From: Ctenosaura bakeri
Lineage: Eukaryota > Chordata > Lepidosauria > Squamata > Iguanidae
Assembly: GCA_948474755.1 (NCBI GenBank)
Contig: CAOLHI010001252.1
Coordinates: 124,001 to 188,000 of the forward strand
DNA length: 64,000 bases
Reading direction: 5' to 3'
Part shown: positions 23,072-34,573 of the stretch, piece after piece
Layout of the letters: every line of letters begins with the position of its first letter
How positions within the stretch are numbered: position 1 is the first letter of the stretch
Program-made: the position numbers and the translations under genes
Notes under the pieces: model-generated
Databases searched by the model: none
Told to the model about the DNA's origin: nothing
What the model saw: the letters and a program-made list of their open reading frames with translations, nothing else

Positions 23072-23190
23072 CGGAGGGGTGGTTATAAGTGGTCGGCGAA
23101 CGCCTAAAGCGAGCCATTCCTGCCCCTCCGGCCCGGTGGGAATGGCTCGCTTCAGGCGCCCGCCGTTCCCTCAAACCATAACCACCTCCG
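23072..23190. repeat. Nested inverted repeat in CpG island 1
   Basis: The inner arms 23101-23120 and 23139-23158 are reverse complements with one mismatch over 20 bp around an 18-base loop. The outer arms 23072-23086 and 23178-23190 (CGGAGGGGTGGTTAT against ATAACCACCTCCG) also pair, with a 2-base bulge. The order gives a cross-like palindrome of about 119 bp. Confidence 0.85.
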
Positions 23191-23234
23191 TCGCCTTTCG
23201 CTGTACCGAAAATAAGTTCGTTCGTTGCCCCAAG

Positions 23235-23287
23235 GCTTTCGCCTAGGGTTAAATGACCGCCAAGGGCTCTCCCTAGGCGGGAAAAGC
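23235..23287. repeat. Second short inverted repeat in CpG island 1
   Basis: Arms GCTTTCGCCTAGGG (23235-23248) and CCCTAGGCGGGAAAAGC (23271-23287) pair with a small bulge. It lies 45 bp from the nested palindrome and shares the CGCCTA phrase with it. Confidence 0.75.
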
Positions 23288-24299
23288 GACAAGCCCCCTT
23301 CCCTCACAGGTAACATAGATCGGCGACAGACCTCGGTGAGAGCAGTGACTTCCACACAAACGAACACGTGCCCTCTCATTCCGACGCGGCGGAGCAGGAA
23401 GGCCGCTCCGCGCGCCGCTTTCCCCATCTCCTCGCTGAGAGAAGCGGCTCTCCCGCTCTTGGCAAAGTGCGAACGCCTCTGACAGGGAGCCCGGCTGTCC
23501 CCGGCCCAGGAGAAATGCCTCCGCTCAGGTTTATGTCGGAAAGGAGGAAAATGGGAGCGAGAGGGAACGACCTGCGTCTCCTTCGCATCCCGAGCGCGTC
23601 CGAGTAGGAGACCGGAGTAGAAAGAGGCTAGAGCACCGTTTGGGTCCCCCTCGAAATTACCTCAAGAGGAACCTTCAGGGATGAGAGAGGGAAGGGAGTG
23701 CGTGAGGGAACGGCCGTTGCTTCTCCCGCACAGGTTTCCAGAATTCAGAAAGCACACACGTACGCCTGCCCCCCCCCACCGCTCTCGACGCTCTCTTTAT
23801 TTTGAGAAGAGGAGCCCACGAGAGAAGGAGCAGTGATGGTGGAGGACGGGGAGGCACCGTGTGTGTGAGGAGCGACGCCACAAAACGTCCGCTCAGTCCA
23901 CTGGAAACCTCCGTTCCCCGCTCTTTAAAGGGTCTGCCCTACAGACACCCCCTCGCCCGCCTCCCTTCCCCGGTGTTCAGTTTACCACACGTATCTGTTC
24001 TCCCCCCCCCTTCGAAAGGGTTAGAAAGCGCCACACCACGAGGCGCGAGAAACAGTCCTCCCTGCGTGCGCGCGTGCGTGTTGCACGCCCCACTTTTTCC
24101 GCTCTTGTGCCTTTTTCCCCACCGTCTCCAGACACTCTGGGACCAGTCATAACATAAACCTCTCCTTCTCTCCCCGCCCTCCTCTTCCCTCGGCAACGCT
24201 TAGCAACTGCGCTGCCTTTGCCTCCAGCGTCCCGCCTCGCCAAGGGTTAAACGCTCGGCTCTGCCTCCCGCCCGCTCTTTGCTAGACGGCTGAGTTTCG

Positions 24300-24892
24300 A
24301 GGAAGGCGCTGTTGGAGGCAGGCGACGCGGCGTGTTGCTGCTGCTGCTGCCGCCGCCGCCGCTGCTCTCGCAGCCGCTCGCCTGGAAGACCATCGGGCTC
24401 GCTTTTGAAGAGGCGACGACGACGGCGACGACAAGGGGGACCCTTCCAGTTCTTGGCTAGGCCGCGACGGGCGTTGAGCGCAGCCCCCGAAGGATCTCTG
24501 TCGGTGGGAAGAAGAGAGAGAGAGAGAGGCGAGAGATCTGACAAAGGCGAGGAGGGAAAAAGTGCAGGCATTTGGATCAGCGGGCGTCGGTCTTCTTGGC
24601 GCGCTGTGGGTTCAATGACCGGCGGCTGGACAGCGGCTCCCGAAGCAGCCGTCCGCGCTCGCCGTCGTCGTCGCGCTTTCGGGGCGGGAAGCCTCTCTGG
24701 TGGCGGCGCAAGGAGGCGATTATGAGAGCGGCGAGGGGGGCTCTCGCCAGCTATGGAACCAAGCCAACCCTCGGTGGTGATCCATAAACCAGTACAATGC
24801 CGGAATCCAGCCGCTTCGCTCTCCACCTTCCTGACCCAGTGGGGTTTGGGTGAGATCCAAAGGGAGGAGAGTCACCGTCGCAGCAGCAGCAG
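24300..24892 (+). other. Candidate first exon, mostly 5' UTR, gene unknown
   Basis: This GC-rich block ends at a good splice donor (CAG|GTAAAA after a CAG run) or earlier at 24849 (TTGG|GTGAGA). A start codon at 24753 in a fair context (G at -3, G at +4) opens 32 codons plus one base to the 24849 donor; without splicing the frame stops at 24852. An overlapping upstream ATG at 24722 opens a 21-codon frame. The short peptide is not one I recognise. It could equally be an untranslated leader with uORFs. The long frames on both strands here come from high GC and triplet repeats. Confidence 0.3.
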
Positions 24893-25337
24893 GTAAAAAG
24901 ATTTTTTTCCGCGGGAGAGGGAAGAGAACCTAAGCGCTCTCTCTCTTCCTCTTCCCCTCTTCCACCATACACACTTTTCTCTCCCTTACCAGCTTGTAGT
25001 CCCCGTCTACTCAAAACGAGAGATCGCTCAATGATTTCTAGAAACTGGGGAGACGGGAAGGAGTTTTCAGTTGCGTTCTGACGATCAGAGCGAGGGAGGT
25101 TAGAGTCCGGAGACTGCAGTGCAAATGGTAGATAGGAAAAGGGTTAAAAAAGAAAGAAGAAGAAGCTAGGAATTTTTACCCCCACCAGAAATCCACTGAG
25201 AAATTGAGTGGGGGGAGGCGGGAGGGAGAGCTGGCACGAAATCCGTGCGATCCTCAATCCACTTACACCAGAGTAGCACCCCTTCCAGTTCTGTGGCCCC
25301 CTGGCTTGTACCGCGGCAGATTCGGTTCGGTTCCGTT

Positions 25338-25481
25338 ATGTCGACTCAGCAGACGAGGCGTGTATACGAACGTACGCTGGCTGGATTCTGCTTTTTCACT
25401 CAGAAGGACGTTTCTTTCTTGCCCGATCCGCCGCTCCCGCCCTCACTGCAAAGATCCACGTGGATCCTGGTGTTTGAAGAG
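25338..25481 (+). other. Candidate short coding first exon, gene unknown
   Basis: An ATG at 25338 opens exactly 48 codons up to a splice-donor-like site (GAAGAG|GTAGGC, GT at 25482), leaving phase 0. The frame also extends upstream to another ATG at 25245. The peptide is proline-rich near residues 30-37 and ends in two glutamates. I recognise no family. It sits at the 3' edge of the CpG island, where alternative first exons are common, but a chance frame is just as possible. Confidence 0.2.
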
Positions 25482-26479
25482 GTAGGCTCTGCCTTACCTT
25501 CGTCGTGGGCCCGAGCTTTGAAGCTTGGAACAAAAAAAAAGTGAGAGGCGTGGAAGAAGCCTCTGTTCCACACCTGTTTCCAGCGCTGTCAGGGATACTG
25601 CTGCTTACTCGCGAGCAAGTGCTGATGAATTAAACAGGACTTAATCTGCACCCCCCAACAAACTGAGCATGGGATCGGGCTATGAAAACTGATGGGCAAA
25701 GATTAAAGAAAGGAAGGAGAAGGAAGAGAAAGAAAGAGATATTTAAATATTTTAAGGGTCCAGAATCAGTCAGTTGGAAATACTGGCGAGTTTATGCCCT
25801 CTCCCCTTTTCTTTTAGTTTCTGCTGCTATTTTTAATTCAATATTCTGCAGGGGGATATTCTCCCCTCCCCTTTTGTCTCCCTTGTTCAGACTGGCAAAT
25901 GGCTTTTCCATCCACCTTCCCTTTTTGCCTCCCCAGTAGTGGGATGATCTTGCTTTAGGGTTGACTTTTAACCTCCTGGAGCCTGGACATTTCTTATTCT
26001 TCCACTTCTTCAAGAGGTACCAGCAAGGGAAGCATATGCAGGCACCCAGCCTAGATTTCATGGCACCCTCCCCTTTTTCCTCCGCCTCTCTGTTGGCGGT
26101 CACTTCCACCCTGCATTTGACAACGCTTCCAGCTGTGCGTGCCAGGCTCTCTGGGTGACTGACACAGCGTTTCCGTTTCAGACCTGGCTCTCGGGATGGC
26201 TTTGCCAGTCCAAGTCTCATTCTCTCTCCCCCTCTTTCTCTCCCTTCCCTCAGAGAATCGTGAGCAATTTTGTGCCCTCCTCTCTCCTCACCCCCCAAAA
26301 GGAGGGGAGGTGGATTCCTCTATTTTATTGAAGGGAGTCAGTCTCCTTTTAAGCGCTTGAAACCTTGTGATTCCACCCCATGTAGAGGTAGATGCCTTGG
26401 TGTACAAGTTCATAGATTGGCCATGGGACTCTGTGATGGGCCCTGGAACTGGATGTTGGGACAGTGTGATTAATCTAAC

Positions 26480-27490
26480 CCCCCTGCCTAAAAATTATTA
26501 GGCAAACTAGTAGTTGTGTCCCCTCAGGAATACTGACTCAAAAGTGTACTACATAAGCTTAAGCACAACAGTAGCTGAGCTCTCCTAAAAGAAAATGGAA
26601 ACGCTCTAAGAATATTATTTACTCCTGTTCAAGGAACAAGATGGGATGTGTAATAGTTAAATAAATAACCCTGCAGGTAGTCAGTATTCCTTGGGAATAT
26701 ACCTGTCTCCTGCTCTTGAGCAACTCCCTATCTTTAAAAACAGTTCTGGGCTTTGTTTTTCTGTCAGTGTATGTGTGTGTGTGTAACTGAAGTAAGAAAG
26801 AAGCATCTTTGGATCTCTTTGGCCAAGGAGCCATGGTCTAAACAGTACTTCTGAAGCTGATCCCGCTACAACATGGTGGGTCCTACCATTAAGCAGAGCT
26901 AACTGTATGCCTCTGGCAGCAGCTGTTCAGAGTGGCAGTAAGGGACTGAAGGAGGGAAGCACACCCAACCTTACTTGCACTTCCTAAGCTAGCCTGCTGC
27001 CTTCAGGTATGGTTAGAAGAATCAGCCTTATCACCAGTGTTTGAAGAAAGAATTAGATGCTTTGTCAGTTTCCAGGCTTGAAATGGAATGAGTACTCTCT
27101 TGTTCCTTGCCTTTGGAAGAAAATGTCTTGGGTTGGCCTTGATTAGCAGGTTTGGCAATTTTGGTTTATCATTGTCTTGAAAAGGACAAAAAAGGAAGGT
27201 AAGGAACGCTAGGTTCTCCTTGGCTATGCTCTCTACCCTTTGGTATATTCTTTTCAGTATATTGGAAACTCTACATTTGAAGTTGGTTGAAGGTTTTTTT
27301 TTTCTTCATTAAAAAAAATCATATAAATATGTCCTTGTCTACTTTAGCCACCAATATAATAGTTGTGAATGTGGGAATGGAGTATGACCAAAGAAAGGAA
27401 CACATTTGAGTCTTAATAATACTTAGGGACAAGGAAGAAAATGGGAGGGAACATATGAAAGCCACTAGTCTCTCTCTTGGCATCACTATG
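26480..27490. other. No recognisable feature
   Basis: Moderate-GC, non-repetitive-looking DNA after the CpG island. It would suit an intron between the two islands. No frame, RNA or repeat stands out except a short TG run near 26770. Confidence 0.5.
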
Positions 27491-27499
27491 GCATTTCAC

Positions 27500-27716
27500 T
27501 TCAGGCAGTCTGTGTGATGCAGTGATTTCAGTGCCTGAACAATGACTCTATAGACTAAGGTCTGAATTTCCACTCAGCCATGGAAACTCACTAGGTGACC
27601 TTGGGCAAGTCACATACTCTCAGCCTCAGTAGAAGACAAGGCAAACCCACTCTGAACCAATCTTGCCAAGAAAACCTTATGATAGGATAGAATTGCCATA
27701 ATAAGTAAAAAAAATG
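27500..27716 (+). mobile_element. tRNA-derived SINE, near full length
   Basis: The tRNA-like head (GATGCAGTGATTTCAGTGCC ... GGTCTGAATTTCC), the CORE-like block GTGACCTTGGGCAAGTCACA, and the 3' blocks CTTGCCAAGAAAACC and GAATTGCCATAATAAG are in the usual order. The CORE block here is one of the best preserved in the window. The terminal tail is cut short. Confidence 0.87.
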
Positions 27717-27775
27717 ACTTATATCGAGCAACAAAGCCTCAATATAAATACTTTAGGATGGTGTCAGGCCTAGGG

Positions 27776-27972
27776 CCCATCCATCCCAAGCAATTGTAGT
27801 GTTATTATTCCACTTTAACTACCATGGTTCCTTCTTATGGAATCTAACAATTTGCAGTTTAAGGAAGGACAACTGTACTTTAGTACCTTTGCAAACTACA
27901 AATCCCAGGATTTCATAGAATGGAACCATGGCAAATGGGAATAATAGCATTGTAACTGTAGTATGAATGGGC
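27776..27972. mobile_element. Palindromic MITE (family B)
   Basis: The outer arms GGGCCCATCC..CAATTGTAGTG and ...ACTGTAGTATGAATGGGC, and the inner arms GTTATTATTCCACTTTAA and GGGAATAATAGCATTGTA, are inverted copies. The interior has the common TTTGCAGTTTAAGG / AACTACAAATCCCAGG blocks. Confidence 0.75.
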
Positions 27973-28979
27973 TCCTGGTTCATCCCAATCTCTGTGTTTG
28001 GTTCAGGATGCAATCCAGAGCATCCTTCGCTTGAAGTAAGTTCCACTGAGCATGATAGGACTCACTTCTGAGTATACAGCAATAAGACAAGCCTGTGAGC
28101 CTACTTTTGGTAGCTATTTAGTTGCTGTCAGATATGTCTGAACTTCAGATATGTGTGAAAGCTTCCTTCATAGCAGAAAGCTACCTGTATCCTTAGAGCT
28201 CCTGTGGCCCTTCCAATTCATGTCTGAAAGGTTTCCGGCCTCTAGCGTAGAAAACACCTGTGCCAATGGTTGCTCCGTCCCAGATGAATTGGGAATAAAA
28301 GGAAGACACTTGTGTCCTGGTTTTAAAACTCTGAACTCTTTGAGAGAGGGAGAACCAGGGTGAAGACCCAAGAAGAAAAATCCGGAGGGGATTTCTAATG
28401 CTGGTATTGAACGTCTTCACCGATTTGCCTCCATCAGGGTGCTAAAAGTCATGTCAAATGGGCGGTCAGGATAATGTATGTTCTAACCAGCAAGACTGAG
28501 CAGCTCCAACCTCACCTTCATCCCCGCCCTGACATTTACATTATGGCAAGGTTCTTAGAATATCAAATTAGGAAAACACTCTGGAAACCTCAGTGGCAGA
28601 TGATTAAAAAAAACAACAAAGTCTTGGTTTTTCTCTCCCCCTCCTTTCCTCTATCTATCTCCCCTTCTCCTTTACCCCAGCATTTAGGGTTGGTGGGTTC
28701 TGAAAAGATGTGTGGCTGTACCCACACGAACGCGAGTAGAGAGACCTGTGGAGGAAAACAAAACCCCTTTCCTAGATTTCTCCAGCCATTTAGAAAAGTC
28801 AAGATAACGCAAAACAGATCTCTTGGGTCTCAGGGGGTTTGTTGATGTATTTATTGATTTGATTTTGCCAGATATGAGTTCAAAGAAGAGGCGGGGGGAG
28901 AAGAGATAAAAACGACTCTAGGGTTCGTTCACATGAAACTACGCACTTGGGTGTTGCTTCTTTCCTCCTTCTCACGTCT

Positions 28980-29010
28980 GTTTCTTTCCAGCGCACACGC
29001 GTGTGCGCAC
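28980..29010. repeat. Alternating purine-pyrimidine GC/CA run
   Basis: GCGCACACGCGTGTGCGCACACGC is a self-complementary alternating stretch of the kind that can adopt Z-DNA. It opens the second GC-rich region. Confidence 0.7.
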
Positions 29011-29279
29011 ACGCAATCATTCATGCACACGTTCCCCCCCCCGAATTATTATCATGAATATATTTTAACCCAGTCGAGGAAGGGGATTTTTTTTGTAGTT
29101 ATTATTGTTAAAATCCCTCTTCAAAATTTTATTCCTGCGGAGTCTGAGCATTCTCATCTGCTCCGTGTTCTCCGTAAGATAAAGCCTGGTTACCTTTAGT
29201 TGGCGGGAGATTTTTGGTTTGGAAATCTTTGAGAGACCAAGGGAGGGGAAATTAAACCTGGTAGATAACCCCAAGATCT

Positions 29280-30980
29280 GCATCTGAGTGCTCCCCCATT
29301 TTAATCGGGGCGCGCGCCTCTGTTGGGGCAATTAAAGCCGCTAATAGGCGCAGGCGCGTAACCGCTAACACAGGACAGAAGCGAGCCTAGAAGGTTGAGC
29401 TCCTAGGATTGCACTTGGTACTGTGTGCCGTATTCTATCTAGTAGAAGCAGATGGTTAAAAAATGGGGGACGACTAATAGGCAGACAGAAGGGCCGCTTT
29501 TGGCTAACGAGTTTTTGGTGAAGAGTGGGTTAAAGAATTAAAAAAGAGAGAGAGAGCGAGAGAGAGGGAGGGAGTACAAGGGAGGGGGATCCTAGTTCGA
29601 CTTCGCCTCTTGGAAAGCTTTCACGTTGCGGCCCTGCCTTCCAAGCATTCTTTAAACGAGAAATGTGGGAGGGACTCCAGGAGAGCGAGCGAGCGCTACC
29701 CACTGAATTCATTACTGTAAACATCTCCCTGGGGTGTCAAGTAAGGGAAAGTAAAAGGGGGGGGGAGAAAAAGGCACGGCTTCCATGAGAAGGGAATAGT
29801 CAGATTGGAGACCTCATGACTGCGAAGATCAACCTGCAAAGCTCCGGCTTGAGAGGGAAGGCGGGCAGGCAGGCAAACGCTGCATTTTGAGAAGCGGGCG
29901 AAAGACAGCGAGGAAGAGGAGGCGCATCCCCACGCACCGACACACTCGCCCGCCCGCTTGTTGCCGCCGCACACACGCATGTCTGCCTCTTTCCCCGCCA
30001 GGCGCTTCTCGGGGGATTTCTGCGGGTTCTGCGTTGCTGGTTGTTCCTGCGGCTGCCTCCCTGAGTGAGCCCCTCTGCTGATCTCCGGAGGGGAGGGGAA
30101 AAAACCTTGCCCGCCTTTACTCCGTACCGCTCCTCCTCCCCTCTGAGTTTGTTCGTGGGGACGGGCGGAGCGTGGCGAGCGCGTGGGTTTTCCCGGGGAT
30201 GCTGGCGCCCGGGGCTGCGCGTTGGAGGAGGCACGGAGAGGATGTTGCCGCCGCTGCCTCGTAAGAGAGCGAGGCGGAGGAAAGGGAGGCGAGCGCTCCG
30301 CAGAACAGGAGCCGGCGGCGGCGGCGGCGGCGGCAACGGGAGCGCTACCTCCGGAGAGGAACTCCGGCAGCCTGCGGCGGAGAAGACGCCGAGAAGACCC
30401 CGCGGCTGCGGCGGACGCGGCTTGGCTGCGCGGCTGGGATCCCGCCGGCTCCATGGCCTCGCCGCCGTCTTAGGTGGTAATCCGACCGCGCCGGGAAGGA
30501 AAGCAAGGGCCGCCGCACCGGAGGCGAAGCCGCGGAGGCGGCTGCCCGAGTTGGGTCATTCCTTGCGTCAGGGCTCGAAGGCGCCCGGAGGGAGGGAGGA
30601 GGAGGAGGAGGAGGAAGGTTAGAAGCGTCCGAAGCGGTGGCGATCTCCGTCTCTCAAACCCTCCAGGTAGAGCTGAGCTTTCGTGGCTTTTCCTTTGCGT
30701 CCCTCCGGCAGTGCTACTCTCGTCTCCCTCCCCATCCCCCTCCACTGTGAAGATCTGTCCCTGGCCCCAGAGAGGCTGTAAAGAAAAAAAAAAGTTATTA
30801 ACTCGGGCTCTAGGTCTGGACCAGATTAGAAATATGACGAACTGCCTCCTCGGAAGGAAACATCCGTGTATGTTTGTGTGGACACGTGTGCGCGTGTGTG
30901 ACGGTGCCCTACAGCGGGCATGACCGCGGAGAAAATGCTCAGTGTCTGACTGTGGCAGTCGTAGGGAAAGCGAAAGAGTG
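29280..30980. promoter_or_regulatory. CpG island 2, probable promoter region
   Basis: Very CpG-dense, with (GGC)n at 30310-30333, GA-rich tracts at 29544-29575 and GAG repeats at 30596-30613. Splice-donor-like sites on the + strand occur at 30261 (CTC|GTAAGA) and 30667 (CAG|GTAGAG). Open frames of 185 (+) and 252 (-) codons overlap each other on opposite strands, which is expected in GC-rich DNA without stops and does not show a protein. A second promoter of the same gene, or the start of a neighbour, are both possible. Confidence 0.78.
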
Positions 30981-31299
30981 CGGCCATTCAGTGCCAGGTA
31001 TCCCCCGCCCCGTGGATGTGAGCGAAAATAATCCGATGAATGTGGAAAGCAGGTTTGCAGTTTCCCTTCCGCATCTCCCACTGACTCTTTCAGTCCATTC
31101 TCTGTGCCCCCGGTCATTTCCCACCCCGTCTCTCCCCCGCATCTGTCCGTCTAGGAGAAGGGGTATGTTTGGGGCAGAGGTATGGAGTACTTTGGGGAAG
31201 GGGGAACTTTTTTCGCGGGGGGGGGGAGAACCGACCTGGGAAGATGATTCGGGTTGAAGAATGCAGCTGACTAGCAGCAGTAGATTGGAAGGAAGGGAT

Positions 31300-34200
31300 G
31301 CAGGGACGGACCTGCAAATTGCATCAGTATTCATCAGATCCCCATCAGTAGCTACATGAAGGCGGATTTGATAGCTTGGGGAGGGAGGGAAGGGAGAAGG
31401 AAGCAGGAATTGCATTTCGGGTCTATCAAATGGACAGCAGCCTTATTTCATGGAGCTGGTCAGAGGAATGATGGCTACTGACAAGTTGAAAGGGGGTGGG
31501 GAGAGGAGGAGGTTGAACTGAGCAGCTGAGAAAATTCCCTAGAGTGTGAAATAAAACATACATGAAAAAAGAAGCCAGCTGTAAACTGGGGAAGAGACTA
31601 TCAACCTTCTCCTTTGGAATGGAGAATCAGTCAACAGGAGCTTTTAATTAATTTTAATGGAGGAAATCTGTTTTAAGGCTTACAATAAGCTAATACAGTC
31701 CAAAGCACAAATCCTTGTAAAAGCCTGTGTTTGCATATAGAAAGTGCTGATGAGATTTCTGTAGTTGCTGATATAGATATGTGTGTTTGTGTATACATTA
31801 AAACAATTTTATATGCATGTTGCTTTGGTTTAACAGGAAGAAAGAGAGGGACACATACACTATGTGTGTATGTATATGGAATGCCTAAATATAAGCCAAG
31901 CTCTTTTTATAACACTTCCATTCTTGTCCATATATATTCAAAGGTTTATTTACTCCTTGGTGTGATTTATTTACTCCTCTTAGCTCCTTAATGCTTACAA
32001 ACTACTCAAACCAATTTGCAGCTGAAGCTTAGTCTTCTAGAGGCAGCTTAATCTTATAGTCCTCACTGTTCTTTTTTTCACCCCCTCCTTTCAAATCTGT
32101 CTTGGGGTTCATTCATGGACTTATTCACAGAGGTCAATATTGGAGAAATTCTGTCACCATAGGGACTTCTCAATCTATCTCAGACTCAAGAGGAACAAAA
32201 AAGAGAGGCTTTGGATGAAAGTGTGTGACTCAAAGGGCACTTAAGGATGAGTTTCTTCTTTACTAAGAGTTCCAAACATCTTGATATTTACAGAACTCCA
32301 AACAGTACAGTACTCCAAACATCTTGATATTTACAGAAAGAGACTTTGGAATTTCTTGGAGGTACATCCTGAGGCATAGTAGGGAAGGATTTGGGAGACA
32401 GGCCTAGAGACATTGCAATTTGTTTTCTCTCACAGCTGTAGTAACCTACCTGATCTGTTGACAAAAAAATGCAGAATTAAGGAAGGCTGTAGTTCATCGG
32501 AAAGCCTTGTTCAATTACCCCTTTTTGTTTGGCTGTGACATAATAGGTTTTTTTTTTTTTGAGGGAATTAGGTTCCCTAAGACAACCGTCATCATTCCCC
32601 CGTTATTTTTCAGTGGTAGGGAACAAGAAATCTCTCCCTGTGCGCAGTCCAATTATTCTACCTCTGTTGTCTTCTCCTGCTCTTAGCTTCCCTTGTGTTA
32701 TGATGTTCCTGTCAGGAAGGTGCCTACAGTACTTTGTGAGCTGTTATGAATCCACAAATACCAAACTTTCTATGACTTTTATGAGTCAGACATGCCATCC
32801 ATCAGCCTAACACTTTGAATTTGGTTGGTTATCGTGGTTTGAAAACTGGGCTGGTTATTTGCAGGTGGCATCACAGTCTTTAAAAGAGGGGGAAACAGAA
32901 AGGTGCAGGCCAAGTGTGATGCTGATTATATTCTGCTTGTATATTGGCCCCTTAACAGAATGCTGGACATAGTTTGCAGAAATCTAGATTTAAACCAAAG
33001 AGAAATTGGTTGAAATGTACACAAGTTAGGCTAAGTTTCTACACATGCATTTTGCAAGATGTAATCTTTATCGGCATTTGACTTTCAGTCTCTGGATTTA
33101 ATTTAAACCATTGCTATAAATCATGATTATTTCCTGGTGAGCTAAAGAGTTTGATACAGAATTAGACTTATCTGCTGAAAACAACTCCACCTCCACCCAT
33201 TTTGAAAATGCAGGCTATGGTTTTGGACAAGAATGGGGAATGTTTTTGTTTCTGTCAATGGTTAGGAAGGCAACTCTCAAAAATGTTGTTTTGATTTTCC
33301 TCTCTGTTTGCTGGCATTCAAAGCGTAGGTTTACTTGCTTGAAAAACAAGCAAGAGTTTAAGCATTTTAACAACTGTTGGTTTCCCCCTCCCCTTTGCTC
33401 TATTTTTTAGATAAAGGAAATAGCCCTTCTTAAGAGAATATTGTTTGTTTCCAAGAAGGAGAGTTTCTTAGTCATCCCTGCACTCTCTGCTCTTAATCTA
33501 AAAGTGAGTTCATTTTTCACTAGATTACTTTCATATAACTTTGTGGTTTCTGCCACAGTGATTCAAATTCAGTCCATTAGTGACCTCTATCTGTGAGAAG
33601 TGTACAATCAATGCATGTTCTTTTCTTCTCTCCACTGCCTCTTTTCCTTCTGCAGAGTAGGTTGGGTGGAAAGCAGGGTGGGAATGGGGGACAAAAAATG
33701 AAGTGTTTGTAGTGCTGATACCTTTAAATTAACCAGTTTGTTTGCTGAATTTCAAGATGGTCTTACTGCCCACTGTTTTAGCAGTATAAAATTCAAATTC
33801 ATATCTGCCAAATCAGGTCAGTGATTAATAATGTAAGGAATGCCAGCAATTTGACCAATGGTCTTTGTCATTTACTGGTAACCAAAGGTGACGAAATCCA
33901 GAGACAAAAGGCAGTTTGGCCCATCCAGTGGTGCAGATTTGATCCAGAAATTCTATGTTTGTGTAGCTTTGGTGGCCTCCTAAGCCCATAAAAGAATTCA
34001 GACTTTGAATGCATACTTTGCAAAGATACATGGTGATCAGTATTTAATATAGCAACATGCCATTAACAAAAACAATAAATAAATTTTATATACTAATGGA
34101 TAAAGATATATGTGTATGTGTGCATATATATGTATATATACATATACTCATCTGTACCTCTACTGTAAATATATATCAGAGGTCAAGGGAATGGAAATGT

Positions 34201-34440
34201 TATTAACAAATGGTTCCTTTTGGGGATTATTAAGCCCAAATTCCCATACTAATTTGTCTCTTGCTTGTATCTAGATCCAAGTTTTTCTGTCTAGCTAATT
34301 ATTGTGAATTGATGGTTAAAAAACTGTATTGCTAAGATTAGGGTAACAGAGCTGACATTTTCCAGTATTTAGCACTTTACTGCTAATCTAATGGGGTAGC
34401 ATTATCTATTTGGTAGTTCCTTATTTCTTTTTGTGATGTG
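31300..34440. other. No recognisable gene; intron-like DNA
   Basis: AT-rich DNA with no long frame of interest. It holds a 43-bp offset duplication at 32271-32338 and a TATA/TGTA-rich stretch at 34105-34150; otherwise I see nothing to annotate. Confidence 0.5.
32271..32338. repeat. Local direct repeat
   Basis: TCCAAACATCTTGATATTTA plus CAGAA occurs at 32271-32295 and 32314-32338 without mismatch, with a third partial CTCCAAAC between them. Confidence 0.9.
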
Positions 34441-34455
34441 TTTGTCTAAAAAGTA

Positions 34456-34483
34456 TTTCTCTCTCTCTCTCTCTTTCTTTGTC

Positions 34484-34523
<40 letters not shown>

Positions 34524-34526
34524 TTT
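34456..34526. repeat. (CT)n(TTTC)n microsatellite
   Basis: A CT run followed by about ten TTTC units. Together with the next SINE it creates an 89-codon low-complexity frame that is not a gene. Confidence 0.96.
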
Positions 34527-34573
34527 AACTGGCATGCTATCTGGCTTAAAAGATATTGGAGACTATTGGAGAC

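Larger units (their letters stand above)
22740..25600. promoter_or_regulatory. CpG island 1, probable promoter region
   Basis: For nearly 3 kb CpG dinucleotides are dense and GC content is high, in sharp contrast to the AT-rich DNA on both sides. The area has poly-G and CT tracts, (CTG)n(CCG)n at 24335-24365 and GA-repeats at 24510-24526, as in many vertebrate 5' untranslated exons. Good splice-donor-like sites on the + strand lie at 24850 (TGG|GTGAGA), 24893 (CAG|GTAAAA) and 25482 (GAG|GTAGGC). This supports transcription to the right. No TATA box is clear. The gene itself could not be identified. Confidence 0.8.

Noticed and set aside
24200..24826. 208-codon minus-strand open frame with a glutamine run
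   Set aside because: The Q-run is the translated (CTG)n repeat. The frame lies antisense to the donor sites seen in the island, and nothing in it resembles a known protein.
29696..30454. 252-codon minus-strand open frame in CpG island 2
   Set aside because: It overlaps a 185-codon frame on the other strand and others nearby. The composition (A, P, R, S rich, low complexity) is what stop-poor GC-rich DNA gives, and no domain is visible.
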